Below, one piece after another: positions 16,591-24,764 of a DNA stretch of 64,000 bases. Each line of letters begins with the position of its first letter. Position 1 is the stretch's first letter. Below the pieces are notes generated by a model. It did no database searches and was not told the DNA's origin. It saw only the letters and a program-made list of their open reading frames with translations. Position numbers and translations under genes: made by a program. This DNA comes from Hymenobacter yonginensis (lineage in GTDB: Bacteria; Bacteroidota; Bacteroidia; Cytophagales; Hymenobacteraceae). The stretch lies in the NCBI RefSeq assembly GCF_027625995.1, contig NZ_CP115396.1:1240001-1304000 (forward strand), written 5' to 3'.

Positions 16591-17400
16591 TCAAGCTGGC
16601 CAGAAGCGCATTTCCAGCGAAACCCTCGTAAGATTAGCTGTCAGATTTACGGCTCCGCCGTGCAGCAGGTAAGGCGAAAACAGTAGCACTTCATCGGGGT
16701 TGGGGTTGGGGCGAATAAGCTGTATGTTTGCCGTACTACCTTTAACCCCCGGTACCCTATAAAGCGCGCCCTTATAGATAGCACCTTGCTGGGTGCGCTC
16801 CGTTTGATTCTCAGGCCACCAATGGCTGCCTGGAACTAGGCTAAGAGAAGAGTCGATGGTGCTACCGGCTACTGGCAGGTAAATGTTAATGCAGTCAGCG
16901 TAGTTGGGCAGCCACACGTCGCGGTGCAGTGGATTATTATCGGAACGGCCCGGGCGAATGATGCGCAGATGAAACAGGCGGGCCGCGTCGTAGGGGTTGC
17001 ATGCTGCTACAGGGCTGCCACACAGTTGTGCTACTCGTTCTTCCAGCCATTGTACCGGCACCGGCAGACGGCTAACGGGATATTCTCTGGTGAATTGAAT
17101 AACAGCCAGATGACGCGCTTGGTCGTCTCCAATCATTTCGTGGTAGCGCTCCACTGCAAAATCAGACGCAACCGGCAAGCCTGTGGCACGCAGCGCTTCG
17201 CGCACAAGTTCAGCAAGACCTTCCTTAAGCTGCTTCTGTGCTGATGGCGCCAAGAAAGGAGCCACAGTATATCCACTGGCAGCCCAGGAATTGCCGGCTG
17301 TGAGGTCGTAGCTGGTAGCGAGCAGAACCCCATTATCGGCGGGACTGCTCTGGCCCTCCACGTCATGCTCCAAAGGATGCTGGTTGATGGTAACGTTCAT
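16591..17400 (-). CDS. Phytanoyl-CoA dioxygenase-like (PhyH) oxygenase
   Basis: 269 residues from the ATG at 17400. The jelly-roll iron site is visible as HRDVWLPN (HxD), the distal His in LLHGGAVN, and an Arg in LTRVSLEMRFWPA for 2-oxoglutarate. LSLVPGSHWWP is the typical PhyH strand. Expected chemistry: Fe(II)/2-oxoglutarate-dependent hydroxylation of a small molecule; the substrate is unknown. Codon use looks less GC-rich than in neighbouring genes, and the gene abuts an IS remnant, so acquisition is possible but unproven. The frame extends to 17451, but MNVTINQHPLEHD is the more natural start. Confidence 0.75.
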   Translation of the reverse strand: MNVTINQHPLEHDVEGQSSPADNGVLLATSYDLTAGNSWAASGYTVAPFLAPSAQKQLKEGLAELVREALRATGLPVASDFAVERYHEMIGDDQARHLAVIQFTREYPVSRLPVPVQWLEERVAQLCGSPVAACNPYDAARLFHLRIIRPGRSDNNPLHRDVWLPNYADCINIYLPVAGSTIDSSLSLVPGSHWWPENQTERTQQGAIYKGALYRVPGVKGSTANIQLIRPNPNPDEVLLFSPYLLHGGAVNLTANLTRVSLEMRFWPA

Positions 17401-17546
17401 GTGTGCTGCACAAATGTCATTTTTCTTCACAAGATAAGTGCCTAGGCGCAATCAGAAGCCCACAGTGGCTGTACAGTAAGGGAGGCCGCAGTTCACAGGA
17501 AGAGTACGAAGAGTCATTAGATACGGTACAGGAAACAACAGCGGTC

Positions 17547-17582
17547 AACCTGTGACGGGCTTTTCTAAACCCGTCACAGGTT
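17547..17582. terminator. Hairpin between the DinB-like and PhyH-like genes
   Basis: Perfect 13-bp stem (17547-17559 with 17570-17582), 10-base loop, no T-run on the minus strand. It could be a weak terminator for the gene ending at 17598 or an RNA-stabilising element. Confidence 0.5.
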
Positions 17583-17597
17583 GCTACGCGCCATGAG

Positions 17598-18149
17598 CTA
17601 GGGCTGTGGCACCCGCCTGAGGGTCTTGGCAATCCGCTCTACTTGATGCTGATGATGAAGGACGTGGTCGAGCATAAAATCCAGGGTCTGGTAGATAGTG
17701 AGCATGCCTGAGCGGGGGTGCTTGAATATAGCTCGGTCGAGAGAGCGGCTGGGGTATTCGTTGAGGGTTTGCTCGAGCCGGCGCCGGACAGCCTGCCAGT
17801 CGGCCTGAAGCTGCGGCAGGGAGGGAACGTGCTCTGGAGTTTGCTCTGTCAGGCGGGCTGGGGCCTTGAATCGCGTAAAAGGCAGCCGCAGCATCACGCG
17901 TAGCAAAGCCGATTTTAGCATATGACTCAGGCCCGCTTTACTCAGATCTTCGGCATTGTGAAGCTTCTTCTCAATGTACTGCTCGATACCAGTTTCGGCA
18001 ACTACCAAGTGCTGCACCACCTGAGCGGCCGACCACTGCCCTTGCCCCGGCGACTGGTGCGACTGACTGCCGAGGCTTTCAGCCTGTTGTAGCAGGTGGG
18101 TGGTAGCACGCTCAAGCTGTTCGAAGCGCAGGTGCAGACGATGATTCAT
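17598..18149 (-). CDS. DinB/YfiT-like putative metal-dependent protein
   Basis: 183 residues, all-helical. The DinB superfamily pattern is visible: SAAQVVQHLVVAETGIEQY in helix 2 with the first His, and FMLDHVLHHQHQVERI in the last helix with the HxxxH pair, which would complete a three-His metal site. Members include mycothiol- and bacillithiol-transferases as well as many proteins of unknown role. The minus strand reads TATCTTTTG upstream of the ATG (18190-18198), a plausible -7. It is divergent from the membrane protein at 18238. Confidence 0.75.
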   Translation of the reverse strand: MNHRLHLRFEQLERATTHLLQQAESLGSQSHQSPGQGQWSAAQVVQHLVVAETGIEQYIEKKLHNAEDLSKAGLSHMLKSALLRVMLRLPFTRFKAPARLTEQTPEHVPSLPQLQADWQAVRRRLEQTLNEYPSRSLDRAIFKHPRSGMLTIYQTLDFMLDHVLHHQHQVERIAKTLRRVPQP

Positions 18150-18237
18150 ATGGCAGGGTATACAAGGAGGGAAAGAGGTGTAGCTTTGGGCAAAAGATAC
18201 GTAAAATCACTGCCGACCGGCTGCCGGTCCTGTCCGC

Positions 18238-19707
18238 ATGCATAGCTTCTCTTCCGCACAGTCTGTTTCACGTGCTCAGGCCGCTGCATCTTCGCTGCCA
18301 GCTTTGGCCCGGAAAAATGGCCGGCGCCTGTGGCAGGCGCTGGGGCAGCCACTGCCTGTGGGCTGGCGGATGGCTGCGGCTTTACTGCTATATACGGGCT
18401 ATTTTCTGTTGGGCGGGGGACTGCAGGGCGAGCGGATGCCTTATGATGCCGGCCATTACTGGGAACTGGCAGTTAACTTCCAGCATCGTCATCAGTATTT
18501 TTCTTTATTGCGCTTTCAGGACGCTACCCGCGGCTACCTCTCGGCTCTGATTCATTTCCCGGCTCTGGCTGTGCGCTTTCTTACGCAGTGCTCAATGCCC
18601 ACGGCCGCTAAAGTCATGGGCATTGGGTGGGCAACCCTGCTGTTTGCCGTACTGATTCCGGCTCTCTGGCATAGCACTACGCAACAGCGCGTCAGCGGCG
18701 GGAGGTGGCTGCTGCTGCTGCTGCTGAGTTTCGCGTTCTGGCGCGACCATTTCAGCTTCACGACGGTCGATATGCCAGCCTTGGCCATGCTGCTGCTGGG
18801 GCTGTGGGCGCTCAGCCGCCGGCAGCCGGCTTGGTGGTGGGTGGCCGGCCTGAGCTTGGCAGCAGCCTCGAACACCCGTCCCATGTATGTAGCTGCAGTA
18901 CCAGCCGCGCTGGCATTGGCCATGTGGTGGAGCCACCGGCACGCGGGCAGTAGTTATCGGCGCGGGCTGGCGCTGCTAATGGGCGGGTGCGTGGCGCTGG
19001 GGCCGCAGCTGCTCATCAATCAGCGGCATTTCCAAAGCAGCAGTCCGTTTGTGCTGGTGCAGGTGTCAGGGCAAGACCGTGTGCCGGTGTATCTGAAGCA
19101 ACTCACTTGGGGAACCCGCGCCATGCGCTACGACACCAATCTGCAGCAACGCCTCGTGTATGCCGATCCGGCTGGGCTGGCTGTGCTGCGCCAAGAGCAA
19201 ATCGTTGGCTATAGCTCTTACGCGCAGTTTTTCGGGATTGTGCTGCGCCATCCGCTGAATTTCAGTACCCGCTACCTATGGCATCTTTTCAACGGGCTTG
19301 ATGTGCAGCAGCCCGCCCCGTACCTGATACGGGAATACGGGTCAGAGCGTCCGTGGGTGCAGCTGCTCAACTATACGGCGCTGGGCGTGGGCGGGCTGGT
19401 GTTGCTGACAGGACTGCGGTGCTTTCTGCAGGATCCTACGGTGTGGGCGCTGCTGCTTTCCTGTGTGGCGGGCATCCCAACAGCCATCGAATGCCGTTAT
19501 CTTCTGCCACTGCATTTGCTGCTGCTTACACTGGCCGCGTTTGGGTTTTCGCCGGCTGCATGGGCTGACCGGCTGTGTGGCCGGCGGGGGCAGGCGCTGG
19601 CCGTGGTGCTGGCTACCGTACTGTGGTTGGGGGGCTGCTTCTGGGTTTCGGCGGCCACTTTCCGCAACTTGCAGCCCGACCACGGCAAGTCTCTGGTTGA
19701 TGACTAA
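18238..19707 (+). CDS. Multi-pass membrane protein, glycosyltransferase-like, copy 1 of 2
   Basis: 489 residues with roughly ten hydrophobic helices. It resembles GT-C type integral membrane glycosyltransferases: a loop after helix 1 carries RMPYDAGHYWELA, with an Asp where GT39/ArnT-like enzymes have catalytic acidic residues, and FAFWRDHFSFTTVD follows. Landmarks shared with the next gene: ALGPQLLINQRHF, LFNGLDVQQPAPY, ECRYLLPLHLLL. It may transfer a lipid-linked sugar outside the membrane (inference). Its last eight bases overlap the start of the paralogue, so the two are translationally coupled. Confidence 0.7.
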   Translation: MHSFSSAQSVSRAQAAASSLPALARKNGRRLWQALGQPLPVGWRMAAALLLYTGYFLLGGGLQGERMPYDAGHYWELAVNFQHRHQYFSLLRFQDATRGYLSALIHFPALAVRFLTQCSMPTAAKVMGIGWATLLFAVLIPALWHSTTQQRVSGGRWLLLLLLSFAFWRDHFSFTTVDMPALAMLLLGLWALSRRQPAWWWVAGLSLAAASNTRPMYVAAVPAALALAMWWSHRHAGSSYRRGLALLMGGCVALGPQLLINQRHFQSSSPFVLVQVSGQDRVPVYLKQLTWGTRAMRYDTNLQQRLVYADPAGLAVLRQEQIVGYSSYAQFFGIVLRHPLNFSTRYLWHLFNGLDVQQPAPYLIREYGSERPWVQLLNYTALGVGGLVLLTGLRCFLQDPTVWALLLSCVAGIPTAIECRYLLPLHLLLLTLAAFGFSPAAWADRLCGRRGQALAVVLATVLWLGGCFWVSAATFRNLQPDHGKSLVDD

Positions 19708-21118
19708 ACTACATCTGCTCTTGAGATTACTTTCCCTCCTGCCCGCACGCTGTAGCCGGGTGCCGTCTTACTGGCGCTTGACGATGCTGGTTTTGGTGGT
19801 GTACCTAGCGTATCTGCCGTTCTCGGGGTATACCGCCATCTACTTTGATGCGCTGAACTACTGGTTTATCTCCATCTTCTTCCACAAGGACGGCCACCTG
19901 TCGTTGCTCAACTTCCACGACAGTTTCCGCGGCTATCTGCTGCCACTGCTGCTGCTGCCTATGCGCATCGTGCAGTTCTACAGCGGGCTGCCGGCCATCC
20001 TGTTTGCGCGCCTGTTTGGGGCGGTGCTGGCAGCGGTGGGCTTTGGCTGGCTGGGGCCGCGCCTCTGGCAAACGGTTGCGCAAACCGGGCCGCTAAGCTG
20101 GCCGCGCCGGGCGGCATTTGCGGCGCTGGGCTTTGCGCTCTGGCGCGACTATTTCAACTTCCCGCTCACCGACTTTCCGAGCCTGGGGGCGCTGCTGCTG
20201 GGTTTGCTGCTGCTCTACCGGCGCGGCCTGTGGTGGACTTTGCTGGCCGGGGCCTGTCTGGCGGCCGCCTGCAACATCCGGCCTTCCTACCTGATTGCTA
20301 TTCCGTTTTTCGTGGCGCTGGCGCTGGCGCTGCCGAGCCCGGCGTGGAAGTGGGGGCGGCTGGCGCGCGGGCTGGCACTGGTGGTCGGGGTAGCGCTGGT
20401 GCTGGGGCCGCAGCTGCTCATCAACCAGCGCCACTTCCACCAGAACACGCCGATGGTGCTGGCCCAGGACGAAAACCTGGAAACCGACAACCTCTACCGC
20501 GAAAAGCTGAAGTGGGGCCTGCTGCACCAGAAGTACGAAACCCGCATTGGTACCGACTACCCCGACCGGGTGATGGTTTTCCGGGACTATGCCGGCGAAG
20601 CCCTCGTGCGGCAGGAGCGCATCGGCTGGTTCGATTCCTACGGCAGCTACCTGCAACTGGTTCTGCGCCACCCCGTGCTGTTTGCCCGCATGTACGCGTG
20701 GCGGCTGTTCAACGGCCTCGATATCCAGTACCCGACGCCGTACATCAAGCAGGTGTACGTGCCCACCTGGGGGCTGGCATGGCTGAACTACACGGTGTGG
20801 TTTGGGGCGGGGCTGGTGGTGTTGCGCGCCCGCCTGCGCTACCTCACGCTGCCGCAGGGACTGGCGCTGGCCGTGCTGCTGGTGCCGTGCGTGCCTATGC
20901 TGCCCATGAGCATGGAATGCCGCTTTCTGCTGCCGCTGCACCTGCTGCTGTACGCCGTGCTGTGTTTCGGCTGGCCTCGGGCGTGGCACCCGGCCCGGCT
21001 GCCACGCCGGCAGCTGGTGGCCGTAGGCGTGTCGTATGTGGCGTTTGTGGCGCTCTGCTTCTGGGCCTCGGCCACGGCGCAAGCCACGCTGGAACTGGGG
21101 CCACGGACGCTGTGGTGA
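19700..21118 (+). CDS. Multi-pass membrane protein, glycosyltransferase-like, copy 2 of 2
   Basis: 472 residues from the ATG at 19700, which lies inside the end of the upstream gene (ATGACTAA overlap); a longer frame from 19463 only shadows that gene. It repeats the layout of copy 1: IYFDALNYWF, HDSFRGYLLPLL, FALWRDYFNFPLTDFPS, VLGPQLLINQRHF, LFNGLDIQYPTPY, ECRFLLPLHLLL. Clearly a tandem duplicate that has diverged. Function as for copy 1, probably export or decoration of a surface glycan or lipid. A strong terminator follows. Confidence 0.7.
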   Translation: MTKLHLLLRLLSLLPARCSRVPSYWRLTMLVLVVYLAYLPFSGYTAIYFDALNYWFISIFFHKDGHLSLLNFHDSFRGYLLPLLLLPMRIVQFYSGLPAILFARLFGAVLAAVGFGWLGPRLWQTVAQTGPLSWPRRAAFAALGFALWRDYFNFPLTDFPSLGALLLGLLLLYRRGLWWTLLAGACLAAACNIRPSYLIAIPFFVALALALPSPAWKWGRLARGLALVVGVALVLGPQLLINQRHFHQNTPMVLAQDENLETDNLYREKLKWGLLHQKYETRIGTDYPDRVMVFRDYAGEALVRQERIGWFDSYGSYLQLVLRHPVLFARMYAWRLFNGLDIQYPTPYIKQVYVPTWGLAWLNYTVWFGAGLVVLRARLRYLTLPQGLALAVLLVPCVPMLPMSMECRFLLPLHLLLYAVLCFGWPRAWHPARLPRRQLVAVGVSYVAFVALCFWASATAQATLELGPRTLW

Positions 21119-21132
21119 AATCAAAGCCCATA

Positions 21133-21169
21133 AAAAAGCCCCACAACCAACTTGGTTGCGGGGCTTTTT
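21133..21169. terminator. Bidirectional terminator
   Basis: 18-base arms (21133-21150 and 21152-21169, one mismatch) rich in A at the left and T at the right, between convergent genes. Confidence 0.8.
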
Positions 21170-21188
21170 CGTGGAAGCCGGAGCTTCC

Positions 21189-22172
21189 TTATTTCTTCAC
21201 GTACATCACCTCACGCACGGCATTCACGGTGCGGGCCACGTTGGGCAGCGAGGCTTCGATGAGGGTAGGGGCGTAGGGCAGGGGCACGTCCATGCAGGTT
21301 ACGCGCACTACCGGGGCATCGAGGTAGTCGAAGGCGCGGCGCTGCACGGTGTAGGCCAGCTCCGAGCTGATGCTGGCCAGCGGCCAGGCTTCCTCTACCA
21401 CCACCATGCGGTTGGTTTTCTTCACCGAGTTCACCAGCGTGTCGTAGTCAATCGGACGTACGGAGCGCAGGTCGATTACTTCGGCTTCGATGCCTTCCTT
21501 GGCCAGTTCGTCGGCGGCGGCCAGGGCAATCTTCATCATCTTGCCGAAGCTCACCAGCGTCACCGATTTGCCTTCGCGCACCACGTTGGCCTTACCGATT
21601 TCAAGGATGTACTCCTCCTCCGGCACCTCGCCTTTGTCGCCGTACATCTGCTCCGACTCCATGAAAATCACTGGATCTGGGTCGCGGATGGCGGCTTTCA
21701 GCAGGCCTTTGGCATCGTAAGGGTTGGAAGGAACCACCACTTTCAGGCCGGGCGTGTTAGCGTACCAGTTCTCGAAGTTCTGCGAGTGCTGGCTGCTGAG
21801 CATACCGGCGCTGCCCGTAGGCCCGCGGAACACGATGGGGCAGGAGTATTGCCCGCCCGACATCGAATAGATTTTGGCGGCCGAGTTAATCACCTGGTCG
21901 ATGGCCACCAGCGAGAAGTTGAATGTCATGAACTCGATGACCGGAATCAGGCCGTTGATGGCCGCGCCCACGCCGATGCCGGCAAAGCCCAGCTCGGCAA
22001 TCGGGGTGTCAATCACGCGCTCCGGGCCAAACTCGTCCAGCATTCCCTGGCTTACTTTGTAGGCGCCGTTGTATTCGGCTACTTCTTCGCCCATCAGGAA
22101 CACGCGCGGGTCGCGGCGCATTTCTTCGGACAGGGCTTCACGCAGGGCTTCCCGGAATTGGATGGTCCGCAT
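21189..22172 (-). CDS. pdhB: Pyruvate dehydrogenase E1 component subunit beta
   Basis: 327 residues, full length. Transketolase-like domain with GEEVAEYNGAYKVSQGM (the thiamine-activating Glu), DTPIAELGFAGIGVGAA, FNFSLVAIDQVINSAAK and GPTGSAGMLSSQHSQ. The C-terminal transketolase fold has EVIDLRSVRPIDYDTL and VVVEEAWP. With the alpha subunit and E2/E3 it decarboxylates pyruvate to acetyl-CoA. The alpha subunit is not in the window, so pdhA and pdhB are not adjacent here. A 2-oxoisovalerate E1 beta is the alternative, less likely from the residue pattern. Confidence 0.9.
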   Translation of the reverse strand: MRTIQFREALREALSEEMRRDPRVFLMGEEVAEYNGAYKVSQGMLDEFGPERVIDTPIAELGFAGIGVGAAINGLIPVIEFMTFNFSLVAIDQVINSAAKIYSMSGGQYSCPIVFRGPTGSAGMLSSQHSQNFENWYANTPGLKVVVPSNPYDAKGLLKAAIRDPDPVIFMESEQMYGDKGEVPEEEYILEIGKANVVREGKSVTLVSFGKMMKIALAAADELAKEGIEAEVIDLRSVRPIDYDTLVNSVKKTNRMVVVEEAWPLASISSELAYTVQRRAFDYLDAPVVRVTCMDVPLPYAPTLIEASLPNVARTVNAVREVMYVKK

Positions 22173-22264
22173 AATCTGTGGCAGTTCGAAAGTCAGAATG
22201 AAAATGCCGGCCTCAGCCGGCGCGTAAAGCTACGACGAGTAGCGCGGTTGGGCAAATAACCACT

Positions 22265-22428
22265 TGTCATTGCGAACGGAGCGAAGCAATCCTTCCTCTT
22301 AATGTGCTGAGTAGCCCTTCGCAGAAGGCCTCCATTGGTAAGTCGCCAACCCATTGCTGGGAGAACTTTGCGATGAGGAAAGTGTGTGCTGCGAGAGGAA
22401 GGATTGCTTCGCTCCGCTCGCAATGACA
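22265..22428. repeat. Inverted pair of intergenic palindromic repeats (family A)
   Basis: Two 35-base arms (22265-22299 and 22394-22428) are reverse complements with one mismatch; each opens TGTCATTGCGA and contains GAAGCAATCC. They flank about 94 bases between the pdhB 5' end and the OmpA-like gene 3' end. A third, more diverged copy is at 56531-56569. Confidence 0.85.
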
Positions 22429-22432
22429 GCCT

Positions 22433-24241
22433 TTACCGCAGCGTCTCCAGAAACACCTTGCCGCTGGCGTAATCCATGAACTCCAGGTCCTCGACGGCGC
22501 GGTTGGCGTATTTGCGGTCCAGCTGCACGGCGCGGCGCAGGTTCTCACCCAGCTTGGCTTCGTCCTTTTGGCGAGCGGCTACTACGGCCAGGCAGTAGTA
22601 GGCCAGCGGGTCGTTGGGCTGAAGCGTGAGGGCCTCCTGGTAGATGCCGGCGGCGCCGTCGTAGTTGCCCTTGAGCAGGTAGATCAGGGCGCGGTTCATG
22701 GTGTTCTGGTAGCTTTTGGCGCTGTAGCTGAGGCTGCCCAGCGCATCATCCAGCTGCCCGATTTCAATTTCCAGCGCGGCTTTGTCGGCAAATACTTTGT
22801 CGAGGACCGGGCGGGCGCCGCCGAGCTTGATGGCGTAGTCGTAGTTCTGCAGGGCCTCCAGCTTGTCGCCGGCGCGGTGGTAGGCGGTGGCCACGCGGTA
22901 GAACATGGTGGCCGTGGGGTTGCGGTGCGCCGCCAGCGTGAAATTGACGGCCGCGCGGCGCAGGTAGGCCTTGCGCACCTTGTCGCTGACTTCCTTTTCG
23001 GAGCGCTGCAGCAGCACCACGGCCAGGTTGTGGTAGGCTTCCCAGCGGCCCGTGGTAGCGGCCGAGGTTTCGTAGATGCGCTGCTTTTCGGCCAGCAGCG
23101 GCGTGAGCGTGGCCGAGTAGCGCAGCTCTTCCGGCGTGAGGGCATCCACTTCCAGCTGTTTGTCGACAATCTTCTTGGACAGCAGGTAGATTTCCGAGTC
23201 GTAGCGCTTGGGCGCGGTGTACTGCACGGCCACGGTGCCGAAGCGCATCACCGGGTAGATGTACTGCTCTAGGTAGTCAAAAAACGACAGGCCGTGCAGG
23301 CTTTTCTCTTTCTGAGCGTAAGTGCCGGGCGTGTCGTTGATGAGCAGCAGCACCGAATCCACCTGCGCCGGCTTCAGCGCCGACTCCTGCACCTTGTTCA
23401 GGAACAGGTCCCAGCGGCGGTGGTAGGCCTCAGTTTCAAAGTCGATGTCGCGCACCCGATTGAGGTAGGAGTCGGTGTCGACGCGGTTTTTGTAGTAGCG
23501 CTGTAGGGCCTGCACCCGCTTGTCGGCCAGGCGCAGGTCGTGGGCATCGAGCGAGTCGGGCGAGTGCCCGGCGACAATCATCACCTTCTCGGTGCGCTGG
23601 TTGGCCTCAATGAAATCTTCCAGTGCTGCCACGTTGGTACCCAGAAAATTGCGTATTTCCGAGCGACCGGCGTCAAAGAAGAACGGCAGCACGCGGGTGC
23701 CGCTCATGTTGTTGTCGGCCAATTCGGGCAGCAGGGCAATGGCCGTATCCTGGCGCACTACCAGGCGGCCGGTGCTGGCCACGCCCCGCGCCAGCCGGGT
23801 TTCCTGGCCCTTGAGGCGCTTGCCGTTGGGCTTCAGCTCCCGCACTTCGGCCAGGGCCAAGAGCTGGCCAGGGTTTTTATTGGGTGCGTATGGAAAGGAT
23901 AGCTGCTTTTTGATGACCAGCTGATCTTTCTTTTCCTCGTCGTAGACATACTCGCCCGACTGGAAGCTGAGGCGGCCCAGCGTGTCTTCGCGCAGGCCGT
24001 TGTCGTAGACGTAGCGCAGGTTGAGGCCGTAGGCGGCGCCTTTTTTCAGGTGGCTGGCTGGCACGCGGGCCGTTACCTCAAACAGCACGTTTTCGCCGTT
24101 GCTTTCCAGCACCGCCGGCTGCACGCTCACTTGCTGGCCGCTTTGCGCAACCTTCAGCATCCGGGGCAGCGTACAAGCAGGGAGCGTGCCGGCCACAGCC
24201 AGCAGCAGAATAGAAAGATTACGGGGCAACGGGCTTCTCAT
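22433..24241 (-). CDS. OmpA-family lipoprotein with C-terminal TPR repeats
   Basis: 602 residues. Lipoprotein signal peptide with lipobox LPAC (Cys 23). Residues about 30-170 form a beta-rich domain (QPAVLESNGENVLFEV). An OmpA-like region follows with FFFDAGRSEIRN, VMIVAGHSPDS and LADKRVQALQRYY, but the usual peptidoglycan-contact Asp context is only partly kept. From about residue 410 there are TPR units (AYHNLAVVLLQRSE, FYRVATAYHRAGDKLEALQNYDYA split by strand, YCLAVVAARQKDEA). It may be an outer-membrane anchored scaffold, loosely like PorE or GldJ-linked components, but no specific role can be assigned. Confidence 0.75.
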   Translation of the reverse strand: MRSPLPRNLSILLLAVAGTLPACTLPRMLKVAQSGQQVSVQPAVLESNGENVLFEVTARVPASHLKKGAAYGLNLRYVYDNGLREDTLGRLSFQSGEYVYDEEKKDQLVIKKQLSFPYAPNKNPGQLLALAEVRELKPNGKRLKGQETRLARGVASTGRLVVRQDTAIALLPELADNNMSGTRVLPFFFDAGRSEIRNFLGTNVAALEDFIEANQRTEKVMIVAGHSPDSLDAHDLRLADKRVQALQRYYKNRVDTDSYLNRVRDIDFETEAYHRRWDLFLNKVQESALKPAQVDSVLLLINDTPGTYAQKEKSLHGLSFFDYLEQYIYPVMRFGTVAVQYTAPKRYDSEIYLLSKKIVDKQLEVDALTPEELRYSATLTPLLAEKQRIYETSAATTGRWEAYHNLAVVLLQRSEKEVSDKVRKAYLRRAAVNFTLAAHRNPTATMFYRVATAYHRAGDKLEALQNYDYAIKLGGARPVLDKVFADKAALEIEIGQLDDALGSLSYSAKSYQNTMNRALIYLLKGNYDGAAGIYQEALTLQPNDPLAYYCLAVVAARQKDEAKLGENLRRAVQLDRKYANRAVEDLEFMDYASGKVFLETLR

Positions 24242-24329
24242 ACAGGCAGGTTCGGGGCGGAATTTCCAACAACAAACGCAAAACCGCGGAAGGGAGACGT
24301 ATCTTCGAAGGAAAATACCCTGCTTCGGC

Positions 24330-24359
24330 TTGCTTCTACTATCGTATCGTGCTACCTTG
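24330..24359 (+). promoter_or_regulatory. Promoter for the PspC-like gene
   Basis: TTG at 24330-24332, a 20-base spacer, then TACCTTG at 24353-24359. This matches the Bacteroidota pattern with a one-base shorter -7, about 40 bases before the ATG. Confidence 0.55.
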
Positions 24360-24398
24360 TACGGGGTTAGCAGTGTGCATCACTTACCACCATCCGTC

Positions 24399-24617
24399 AT
24401 GAAACGACTCACCGACTACATCGAAAAGCAGAGCTTCGGTGTCTGCAACGCCCTGGGCAACCGGTTGGGTTTTTCCACGGGAAGCGTCCGGCTGTCCTTC
24501 GTCTACGCGTCGTTCTTCACCTTCGGCTCGCCCATCGTGCTGTACTTCGCGCTGGCCTTCTGGATGAACGTGCGCCGCGCCATGCGCCGGCAGCGCAGTA
24601 CCGTCTGGGACTTGTAG
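24399..24617 (+). CDS. Small PspC-domain membrane protein
   Basis: 72 residues from the ATG at 24399; the longer frame from 24099 is not supported because the promoter lies inside it. The sequence KQSFGVCNALGNRLGFSTGSVRLSFVYASFFTFGSPIVLYFALAFWM, given here only as a description of residues 10-56, matches the PspC fold: a short amphipathic start, then one or two membrane helices. Full-length PspC proteins act in envelope stress responses; stand-alone short ones in Bacteroidota are uncharacterised. Monocistronic, with its own terminator. Confidence 0.75.
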   Translation: MKRLTDYIEKQSFGVCNALGNRLGFSTGSVRLSFVYASFFTFGSPIVLYFALAFWMNVRRAMRRQRSTVWDL

Positions 24618-24648
24618 CACCTATTGTTGCCGTACAGTTGATTTCACG

Positions 24649-24677
24649 GCCTGCCCTGCAAAGGGCAGGCTTTCTTA
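24649..24677 (+). terminator. Terminator of the PspC-like gene
   Basis: 9-bp stem GCCTGCCCT/AGGGCAGGC, four-base loop, then TTTCTTATT. Confidence 0.75.
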
Positions 24678-24764
24678 TTCGCAGATTTTGCAGATTGAAG
24701 GAGAAAATCCCCGGAATTCTTGGCCGATAGTTCTCGCAAACAGCCTATTCTGTATGCCTGCTGC

